Assembly (NCBI GenBank): GCA_964559135.1
Contig: CAZLGG010000083.1
Span: 1-17,085 of the forward strand
Reading direction: 5' to 3'
Length of the DNA stretch: 17,085 nucleotides
From: DRQF01 sp964559135
GTDB lineage: Bacteria; Planctomycetota; GCA-002687715; DRQF01
In this document: positions 8,649 through 14,609 of the stretch, piece after piece
Position numbering within the stretch: the stretch's first letter is position 1
How the letters are laid out: each line of letters opens with the position of its first letter
The notes under the pieces: generated by a model
Database searches by the model: none
Seen by the model: only the letters and a program-made list of their open reading frames with translations
Told to the model about the DNA's origin: nothing
Translations under genes and position numbers: made by a program

Positions 8649-9698
8649 TCACTTCTTGGCGGCGAGCACCTTTGTCGCGGCCTTCTTCAGAGCCTTGAAG
8701 GCCTTGCCGCCTTCCTCCAGAAGACCCACGTTACGCATGACGGGGTCCGTGGAAGCCCATACGACCTTGCCCCTGCCGTCCACGACGAGGGTCAACGCCT
8801 CCAAGGACGGCTTCCCGGCAAGCTTCGCGAACTGAGCGAGAATCTCGCCTTTCGTATCCGCGATCAGCCCGCCCTTGTGTCCCAAAGCTTTGGCCTCCGC
8901 CCTCAGGCCCTTGGAGGGGACTTTCCCGCCCTCACCCGGCACGCGGATGAGAATCATCGAAAGTTTCTTGGACTGGCCGACCCAGCCAGCAAGGTCACGA
9001 ATCGTCGCTCCATCCTCGTCCGTTCCCCTCCAGAGTTTGAGGATCACGGCGTGCCCGGATCTGTAGGGCCTCAGACTACGCTTGCCGACCCACTTTGCCT
9101 TCGCGAAACTGGGCGCCTTCGACCCGATGAGTCCGTTGCCCATGTCGTTGTCGGCGAGGATCTTGTCGATGGCGGCGATGATGGGGCCTTCACCGCGAGT
9201 GAAGGTGCTGTAACGGATGATCCCCTTGGGATCGATGACGATGTCCCACGGCGTCCCATGGGTGCGATACCTCTTGAGGATGTTCGATCTCTTGCCGTCG
9301 TCGCCCGGATCGTGTCCGAAGGGGATGTCGGTCAGGTTGAATCTCCTGGCAGTGGGCGCAAGCTTGTCGAAGGTGTTCACGTTCTGTCCTTCGAAGACGG
9401 TCTGCACCGCCAGCGAAATGACATTGGGATTCTTCTTGTAGTGATCGGCGACTTTTCTGAGCGATGGGAACCCCACCGAGTGACAGCCCGGTCACCAAGC
9501 CTGGAAGGCGAAGATGTGCACCACCTTCCCCTTCAAATCGCCGACCTCGAGGGCGGTCTTCCCCTCCGGGAGTTGAATCCACTTCTTGATTCCCCACTGA
9601 GGTGCGGGTTTCCCCGTGATCCCCGTCTGAGACCGAGCGGCGACGGCCAAGAACGAACAGGCGACGAGAACGCCGAGCCAACGAAATGGATGCGTCAT
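8649..9698 (-). CDS. Putative thioredoxin-like selenoprotein with UPGC active site, read through TGA 9492-9494
   Basis: Read through one TGA, this gene encodes 349 residues. The ATG at 9698 has a good AAGGAGAGGAAG Shine-Dalgarno and a signal peptide (FRWLGVLVACSFLAVAARSQ). The first domain is redoxin-like: GKPAPQW, a loop, VVHIFAFQAW-U69-PGC72-HSVGFPSL, then NVISLAVQTVFEG and a later TPWDIVIDPKG segment containing the cis-proline. The TGA codon sits exactly at the first cysteine of the CxxC motif. About 280 codons after it stay open and family-like. A second thioredoxin-like domain (from about residue 195; ILKLWRGTDEDG, LTLVVDGRGKVVW) lacks the cysteine pair. Selenocysteine insertion would need SelA/B/C/D elsewhere in the genome. 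The alternative is a Cys-to-stop mutation, possible because other genes here are decaying. The likely role is periplasmic thiol/disulfide or peroxide chemistry. Confidence 0.78.
9462..9478 (-). promoter_or_regulatory. Candidate bacterial SECIS element
   Basis: In the mRNA, 13 nt after the UGA, CGGUGGG pairs with CCCAUCG (7 bp, one G-U pair) to close a three-base loop, GUU. The apical loop begins at nt 21 after the UGA. Known bacterial SECIS elements lie just downstream of the UGA, within roughly 16-37 nt, and have a G in the first two loop positions, which this one satisfies. Only manual folding was done, and GC-rich coding sequence forms such stems easily, so it is supporting rather than decisive evidence. 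Confidence 0.55.
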
Positions 9699-9761
9699 AC
9701 TTCCTCTCCTTCGATCACCGGGCAGGAAGCACAAGAATAGCATCGCCACTAAATTCGAGAA

Positions 9762-9780
9762 GTCGGGCGGTTTTCCCGAC
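9762..9780 (-). terminator. Weak terminator-like hairpin
   Basis: GTCGGG (9762-9767) and CCCGAC (9775-9780) form a perfect 6-bp stem with a 7-nt loop. On the minus strand it lies 6 nt after the stop of the short frame at 9787-9984 and is followed by TTCTCGAATTT, which is only partly T-rich. It could end transcription coming from the FeS/SCP-2 gene region before the selenoprotein-like gene. Confidence 0.28.
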
Positions 9781-9786
9781 CGTCGT

Positions 9787-9984
9787 TCAGCACGTGCGGA
9801 ATACGTAGGATCGCCTCGCGAGCTCACGCCCTTCGGTCCACGGGGGTCGCCGAAAGCCCCTCTCGCCCCTCCATAATCCCCCTTGTTGCAACAACTTGGC
9901 GTCCCCGTTCCACACCTCGAGATCGGCTGTCACATCGAAGGCGACGATTCCGCTCTTGGAGGTGACACACCGACTTGGAGGCAT
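9787..9984 (-). CDS. Short frame, possibly the C-terminal remnant of a larger protein
   Basis: The roughly 318 bp between the selenoprotein-like gene and the FeS/SCP-2 gene contains one frame of 65 codons on the minus strand. The stretch SKSGIVAFDVTADLEVW looks like alternating beta strands of a real protein, and the frame ends with RRSYVFRTC. The ATG at 9984 has no obvious ribosome-binding site, and the frame begins only 32 bp from the end of the upstream gene. No family is recognised. It may be a small gene, a gene remnant or chance. Nothing else is visible in the gap apart from the hairpin at 9762-9780. Confidence 0.25.
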   Translation of the reverse strand: MPPSRCVTSKSGIVAFDVTADLEVWNGDAKLLQQGGLWRGERGFRRPPWTEGRELARRSYVFRTC

Positions 9985-10016
9985 CCCGTCTCACAACCCA
10001 CGGGCGTCGAGCGGAA

Positions 10017-11354
10017 CTACTTCGGGAAGCAGTTGCCGAACTGGATCAGAAGCTTGGGCGAACCGACGAGTCGAATCTTTCTGCGCAACAGCGCCCAGAG
10101 GAGGCTCTTCTCTCGGGCCAGGAATCCGAACCAGGTCTTGGAATCGGCCGTGATGCGAAGAGCCGGCTCACCGCGATGCCCCTCTTCAACGGTGATCGTC
10201 TGGTTGCGGATCACGACGGTGGCCTCGCGCGGCTCGTCCCCGGTGAAGGTGAAGTGATAGACGGCATCCAAACCCTTCGATTTCTTCGGTTGGAAGACAA
10301 GCGGGAGACCCTGAAGAAAACCGTCCACGTCCCGTGAGCGGAGAGTGTTGCCGACCCGGCGGATCGTCTTCCGAGGAAACCTGCGTACCGCATGCTCCTC
10401 GGCGTCGGAGTTCTCGAGGACGTAGACGACCTCTTCCTTCTGTTGAAGCGGCCTCAGCAGCTCCTCGACGTGAGCCCGCTTGTCATCGAGGTAGGGTCCG
10501 ATGACGTCCTCACCGGCGGGGCAAACAGAGAGGCAGTACGCGGCCTTGTAATTCGCGCCGAAGGAGAGGCTCTGCCACATCGACGCGGACTCGGCATCGT
10601 TCACGCGCTTGCGGTAGTCCAGATGAGTCTTGCTGTCGGCGATCTCCTCCACCCAATCGGTGAATCCTCCCATGAATTCCCGGTAGTTGTGGGTGTAGCA
10701 GGCGGAGAAGTTGAAGCCACCGTCCGGCGCGATCGCCCCGACAGGACATGCGGCCACGCAGAGTTTGCACTCCAGGCAAGGGTTGAAGTCGATGGGGCGA
10801 TCGTAGGCCGAAACGACAGCATCGATCAGGATCGTGCCCAAGAGGATGAAGTTCCCGAACTTTTCGTGGATGACGTTGCGATGGATCCCCATCATGCCAA
10901 GGCCGGCGGCGACGGCAACGGGTTTGTGCGAAACGATCCAGATTTTTCCCGGAAAACTTTCCATTTCCATGGGGAAGCCCATGGCGGGATTCAGGGCTCT
11001 AATCCCGTTCTCCCCCAGTTTCAGAGACACCTTTCGGCCGATCTCATTCACCTCGTCGCCGACGTGATGAAACTCGAGGTTGGCAAGGCTGCGGGCGGGA
11101 GTCCGGATCGCCTCCCGATTCATGCGCACGACAAAACTGATCAACGTCTTCGTTCCGGGAAGTGCCGTCAGAATGTCTTCTCTCTGTTCGTCCAAGGCCG
11201 GACGATCGATGGGGACGAACCCCACGTCATGGGCACCCGCATCGAGCACGAGTCGGCGGAGCCATTCAGCCTCGAGAGGTCGATCCCTATGGATTCTGGA
11301 AGGGGGCCCCTTTTCTCGAAGGCGCTTGACGGTCGGGTGTGCGGCCAGATTCAT
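10017..11354 (-). CDS. QueG-like 4Fe-4S protein fused to a C-terminal SCP-2 domain
   Basis: This cytoplasmic protein has 445 residues. The ATG at 11354 is preferred over the one at 11366 because GGAG lies 6 nt upstream of it. Residues about 25-190 resemble the N-terminal part of epoxyqueuosine-reductase/reductive-dehalogenase-like proteins (GIHRNVIHEKFGNFILLG). A cluster motif C193-LEC-KLC-VAAC203-P follows, with further cysteines at C219, C274 and C278 (CLSVCPAGED) that suit a second 4Fe-4S cluster. Residues about 355-440 form an SCP-2 sterol-carrier-like domain (AVYHFTFTGDEPREATVVI, ending KLLIQFGNCFP), which usually holds a hydrophobic ligand. True QueG lacks this tail, so tRNA modification is unlikely; electron transfer to a lipid-like substrate is an inference. 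It lies 47 bp after the MarR gene and has its own palindromic site. Confidence 0.87.
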   Translation of the reverse strand: MNLAAHPTVKRLREKGPPSRIHRDRPLEAEWLRRLVLDAGAHDVGFVPIDRPALDEQREDILTALPGTKTLISFVVRMNREAIRTPARSLANLEFHHVGDEVNEIGRKVSLKLGENGIRALNPAMGFPMEMESFPGKIWIVSHKPVAVAAGLGMMGIHRNVIHEKFGNFILLGTILIDAVVSAYDRPIDFNPCLECKLCVAACPVGAIAPDGGFNFSACYTHNYREFMGGFTDWVEEIADSKTHLDYRKRVNDAESASMWQSLSFGANYKAAYCLSVCPAGEDVIGPYLDDKRAHVEELLRPLQQKEEVVYVLENSDAEEHAVRRFPRKTIRRVGNTLRSRDVDGFLQGLPLVFQPKKSKGLDAVYHFTFTGDEPREATVVIRNQTITVEEGHRGEPALRITADSKTWFGFLAREKSLLWALLRRKIRLVGSPKLLIQFGNCFPK

Positions 11355-11370
11355 CTCGCTCTCCATCTAT

Positions 11371-11382
11371 ATGCATATACAT
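11371..11382 (-). promoter_or_regulatory. Palindrome-like operator before the FeS/SCP-2 gene
   Basis: On the minus strand this reads ATGTATATGCAT, overlapping a perfect 12-bp palindrome, TATATGCATATA (11368-11379). It lies 17-28 bp upstream of the ATG at 11354. Nine of its 12 positions match the palindrome before the marR-type gene (11882-11893), including the core TGTATATRCA. This AT-rich island stands out in GC-rich surroundings. Binding by the neighbouring MarR protein is inferred. Confidence 0.45.
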
Positions 11383-11401
11383 ATTTTTGGGCAGGAAAGT
11401 G

Positions 11402-11860
11402 TCACCCCTGCCCACGGACACCCGTCCGCATCCTCGCCATCGCTTGCTCCAAGAGTTCCACGACCTCGTCCCCAAGGAGCGCCCGCGATCGTTTCTGAGC
11501 TCGCCTCCAAGGGGACAGCGCGGCCCGAAGGAGTCTTGCTCCCTCCCTCGTCAGTCGAAACGGCTGTACCCGGCCATCGGCAACCGGAACGATCTCCAAC
11601 CAGCCCTTCGACTTCATTCGATCGACATTGCGACTGAGCGTGGAGCCGTCCAAATGAAGTTCCCGACAGATCTCGGCAGGGACGACCGTCCCCATCTTCC
11701 CCGCAGCGACGAGGATGTTCATCTGGCTGATCCGAATTCCAAGAGGCCGCAGGGCATCATCGTAGATCTTCGTCACCACCCGATTGAGCATCCTCATTCG
11801 CACGGCGATACACTCCTCTGCGACGGTCCCTGCGATTTTCGAAATGGATGTTGTCGGCAT
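11402..11860 (-). CDS. MarR-family transcriptional regulator
   Basis: This 152-residue winged-helix regulator has the usual MarR length. An N-terminal dimerisation helix (MRMLNRVVTKIYDDAL) is followed by LRPLGIRISQMNILVAAGKMG. The DNA-recognition helices come next (PAEICRELHLDGSTLSRNVDRMKSKGWLEI, about residues 61-90), then a wing (VADGRVQPFRLTREG) and C-terminal dimer helices. The ATG at 11860 is chosen because GGGGAG lies upstream and the alternative TTG at 11893 falls inside a palindrome. The stop is 47 bp before the FeS/SCP-2 gene on the same strand, so the two are probably co-transcribed. Palindromes before both genes suggest autorepression together with control of the FeS/SCP-2 protein. 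The inducing ligand is unknown. Confidence 0.9.
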   Translation of the reverse strand: MPTTSISKIAGTVAEECIAVRMRMLNRVVTKIYDDALRPLGIRISQMNILVAAGKMGTVVPAEICRELHLDGSTLSRNVDRMKSKGWLEIVPVADGRVQPFRLTREGARLLRAALSPWRRAQKRSRALLGDEVVELLEQAMARMRTGVRGQG

Positions 11861-11881
11861 GTCCGCGGATCTCCCCGCTAC

Positions 11882-11893
11882 TTGTATATACAA
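11882..11893. promoter_or_regulatory. Perfect 12-bp palindrome, probable MarR operator
   Basis: TTGTATATACAA is a perfect palindrome 22-33 bp upstream of the MarR start codon, the usual place for an autoregulatory operator overlapping the promoter. A related site lies at a similar distance before the downstream FeS/SCP-2 gene. Confidence 0.52.
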
Positions 11894-12291
11894 TAACAGG
11901 GAGATTCAAGCCGAGAACTGGCTGGGAATCGTCCGCGGGAGGAATGAGGGAGCCGAAGCGACCTACCGCGCGAAGAGCGTTGATGGGGAATCGCCGACGA
12001 GTCCGGTCTCGGCGACCGCAGACTCCTCGATCCTTTCCCCTCTCATCGACTTCAAGGGGAATCGCCACGAGCGAGTCATGGAACCAACGGCTCGAGAGGT
12101 GGTCATGGGAGACGCCTTGGTCGCGTTTCCTTCCGGTTTCTTGTTCGCATCCTGCATGAGCGCAGTGTTTCCTGCTGGGTTGCATTCGAGGGCCCAGCAA
12201 GGATGGCACCCTTGGTGTAGGCTTGCTTCCTTTGCGTGCGCCGGTGCGCGCCGCCTCTCAGTCATCCATGGTTTCCTCGGAGGTCCCACCC
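11894..12291. other. Intergenic region between the MarR gene and the membrane-protein gene
   Basis: These 398 bp separate divergent genes. Several long open frames run through the region on both strands, but none shows a start with a ribosome site, a protein-like composition or a family motif. Apart from the palindrome at its left border and the GGAGGT ribosome site at its right end, I see no structured element and no recognisable gene remnant. Confidence 0.4.
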
Positions 12292-12864
12292 ATGGTCTCG
12301 CTCATCGATCTTTGGCTGCCTATCCTGGTCTCCGCCGTCGGCGTTTTCGTCGTGAGTTCCTTGATCCACATGCTCCTACAGTTTCATCGGTCGGACTGTT
12401 CTCACATCGCTGACGAGGAATCGGTTCTCGCAGCGATGCGGGACGCCGGCGTCGAGCCCGGTAACTACATGTTCCCGGGTTGCAACTCCATGAAGGACAT
12501 GGGAAACCCCGAGTACATCGAGAAGTGTAAACGAGGCCCCGTCGGCTACCTGACCGTCTTGCCGAACGGGATGTGGAATATGGGAAAAGCGCTGGGCCAA
12601 TGGTTCGTCTTCTCCATTCTCGTCAGCGCTTGCACAGGGTATGTCGCCACGTTCACGCTCGACGTCGGCACCGAGTTTATGCCGACCTTCCGACTGACGG
12701 GCACCGTTGCATTCATGGCCTACGCGTTGGGCGTCATTCCGAATTCCATCTGGAAAGGAACGGCCTGGTCGACAACCTGGAGATTCGTCTTCGACGGTTT
12801 GTGCTACGGCCTCACGACCGGCGCCGTCTTCGCGTGGCTCTGGCCATCCGGTCCCCTGGGATAA
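12292..12864 (+). CDS. Four-helix integral membrane protein of unknown function
   Basis: This 190-residue protein starts at the ATG at 12292, with GGAGGT placed 7 nt upstream. Hydrophobic segments lie at about residues 8-28, 101-121, 132-150 and 165-185, with a soluble region of about 70 residues (30-100) between the first two. That region contains EESVLAAMRDAGVEPGNYMFPGC, KDMGNPEYIEKCKRGPVGYL and LPNGMWNMGK. The pattern (HMLL..H.SD, then PGxYxFP, a K-RGPVG stretch and a final NSIWKGxAW segment) recalls a widespread uncharacterised bacterial membrane family, but I cannot name a function. It stands alone and faces the decayed monooxygenase gene. Confidence 0.8.
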   Translation: MVSLIDLWLPILVSAVGVFVVSSLIHMLLQFHRSDCSHIADEESVLAAMRDAGVEPGNYMFPGCNSMKDMGNPEYIEKCKRGPVGYLTVLPNGMWNMGKALGQWFVFSILVSACTGYVATFTLDVGTEFMPTFRLTGTVAFMAYALGVIPNSIWKGTAWSTTWRFVFDGLCYGLTTGAVFAWLWPSGPLG

Positions 12865-12962
12865 CCCATCCCCCCAAGCCGAGAAGAGCCGGCATCAGGC
12901 GGGATCGTTCGCCGCACGTTCGGAGCGATCTCCTTCGAGAACGGGTCTCCTGAATGGGCGCT

Positions 12963-14300
12963 CTACTTGGCCACGTTGCGCCAAGGCGGCCCCGTCCCGC
13001 CGGCTGAGCTGCGGAACCAACTCTCGAACGACGAGCGTTCGAGTGCGGGGAGGGACTTCGGGTCGTCCGGCACAATCGTGAGGTAGAGTTCGCACATCTC
13101 TTCATTGCTGCCCCATCCCCAACCCACCTTCTTGGGCGGTGAGTACGGGTTGTAGGGATTCGTGGCCGAGTTATCGAAGCGGAACCAAGCGTCGAGGAGC
13201 GTTCCCTTGGGAAGGTGCACGGGCGTTCGATAGACATACACGATCTGCCGGCGAAAGTCCCATGCGGCTTTTAGAAGGCCTTCGACGGCGCCGTCGGGAG
13301 TGTCGCCCGAACCTCGACATCCTTGCCGAGGAAGTGCATGTGGGGACCGATGTCCAGCAACTCCATTGCGGCAGGAAGTTTCATCGGGACGTGTCGCCAA
13401 TAGGAGCCTTCACCCGCCGGAATGGCGAGAGTCTCCGTACCGATCACGAGACCCTCGACCCACCGACGAATGGGATTCTTGGCCAGGTAGAGAGCGCACC
13501 GACTTCGATCCCGTGTCGCTTTCCCAGTCAGGTGGTAGTGGATTTCCAGAACGAGATCGCCGCCTTTGGGGATCTTCATACCGTACCCCTCGGGCAAAAG
13601 GTACGCCTGAGACCCCGGAGCCCAGCCGCCGATCGCAGCGATCTCGTCGCGCCCGGCACTCTCGTACAAGCCGTTCGTGTTGTCGAAGACTGCGAATCCC
13701 GGCGCTTTGTCCTTCGCATCCTCCTTCCTCGCCCAACCGCTGTCATCGACGTAGGCGATGCAATGATGAACGACCGCGACGTCACCCGGTTGGAAATCGA
13801 AAGCGACCACGTCGAGATCGCCTGCCAAGTCCATGGGGATCACGAAATAGCGATAGATGTCCTCGCCGTCGGCGGGCACGTCAAACGGATCTCGGACGAC
13901 GAATTCAAGATCCGGTTTTCCGAGCTGCCAACCGGAGTCGGAAAACGTGGGATTCGGCGGAGCCTCGGCGGCCATTGCGTCCAAGAGATCTCGCTTCGTC
14001 ACCTTCGCTCGCGGCCGGCCGGGAGAGTTCCGAGTCGGAGAGAACGCCGTAGAAACGGAGTCCGGATCTCTCGGCAACCTTCGCGATCACGTTCAACTGT
14101 GGGATCTAGCGGCGCACGATGGGACATCCCACATCCGGCATCACGAAGACAAAAGGCTCGTCTGAACGACCCCCTCCCAGGCGAAGGATTTGACCGTCGA
14201 CGTCCAGCACGAGCTGGTCCATGAGTCCCGTGGTCTGAGCCGAGGTCGCAGGGACGAAGAGCCCCATGGCGAGTGGAAGAACAAGAGCTGACCGACGGAA
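12963..14300 (-). pseudogene. Decayed redoxin/copper type II monooxygenase fusion gene
   Basis: The 5' part reads as a signal peptide (RRSALVLPLAMGLFVPATSA) with no in-frame start. A redoxin-like segment follows: PFVFVMPDVGCPIVRR, then TAG at 14106-14108 where relatives typically have tyrosine, then IPQLNVIAKVAERSG and LRFYGVLSDSELSR. Near 14005-14025 the match jumps to another frame, at the end of the usual cytochrome/linker region (KVTKRDLLDAMAAEAPPNP, FSDSGWQLGKPD). The rest of the redoxin and the whole haem domain are therefore missing. The copper-binding part follows, with VVHHCIAYVDD, EIHYHLTGK and GPHMHFLGKDVEV. A 1-nt loss near 13293-13300 breaks the frame; the end continues in another frame as DGAVEGLLKAAWDF to ELYLTIVPDDP, with a stop at 12963. 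Four independent lesions make function very unlikely, although the copper part alone is still recognisable. Relatives are large secreted multi-domain proteins. Confidence 0.82.
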
Positions 14301-14449
14301 CCGGGTCGGGTGGATACACGATCGCCATCCCTTCGTTGCCCTCGCTGATCGGTCTGGAGGTCACGGTCCAGGGCGTCTTCTACGATCCAGGCCTCGCCGT
14401 GGCCCCGTTCTACACGGCTTCAGATGCGGTGACACTCCACATCCTTTGA
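14291..14449 (+). pseudogene. Orphan C-terminal fragment of a secreted protein
   Basis: A plus-strand frame ending at TGA 14447-14449 reads GYTIAIPSLPSLIGLEVTVQ, then GVFYDPGLAVAPFYTASDAV and a short tail. This is the ending typical of planctomycete secreted proteins (P..P.L.G....QG...DPG......SDAV/L). No gene body, start or signal precedes it; upstream is the broken 5' end of the monooxygenase relic on the other strand. The junction at about 14290-14300 therefore looks like a rearrangement breakpoint joining two gene pieces. Confidence 0.6.
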
Positions 14450-14560
14450 GACGCGACCCAAGGTCGAATCGCACGAGTCAAGAATGATCTCGTGTGCTGC
14501 GACCTCGACGGCCTGCCTCCCAAGTCTGCGGGGGCTAGGTAGGAGTCTGAAAGACAAGGC

Positions 14561-14593
14561 CGACCGCGCCCGTGGGAATCCCAGGCGCGGTCG
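14561..14593 (-). terminator. Intrinsic terminator of the beta-helix gene
   Basis: CGACCGCGCC (14561-14570) pairs perfectly with GGCGCGGTCG (14584-14593), and the 13-nt loop can form a further TGGG/CCCA stem. On the minus strand the hairpin begins 16 nt after the TGA of the gene at 14610-16205 and is followed by GGCCTTGTCTTTC. The long GC stem fits rho-independent termination, although the T-tract is interrupted. Confidence 0.75.
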
Positions 14594-14609
14594 ACCGGTC
14601 TTCGGGGTC

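Noticed and set aside
8616..9740. Long plus-strand frame of 374 codons opposite the selenoprotein-like gene
   Set aside because: It is the antisense shadow of the minus-strand redoxin gene, which has a signal peptide, Shine-Dalgarno and family motifs; the plus frame has none.
9893..9904. Perfect 12-bp palindrome TTGTTGCAACAA
   Set aside because: It falls inside the doubtful short frame as Leu-Leu-Gln-Gln codons, has no partner site and is not placed before a start codon.
14106..14108. TAG in the redoxin relic as possible amber recoding (pyrrolysine)
   Set aside because: The position corresponds to an ordinary tyrosine in relatives as I recall them, and the gene carries several other disabling lesions, so a TAC/TAT-to-TAG mutation is simpler.
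13139..14224. Plus-strand frame of 361 codons across the monooxygenase relic
   Set aside because: It is antisense to recognisable copper-monooxygenase motifs, has no ribosome site and no domain, and reads as shadow sequence.
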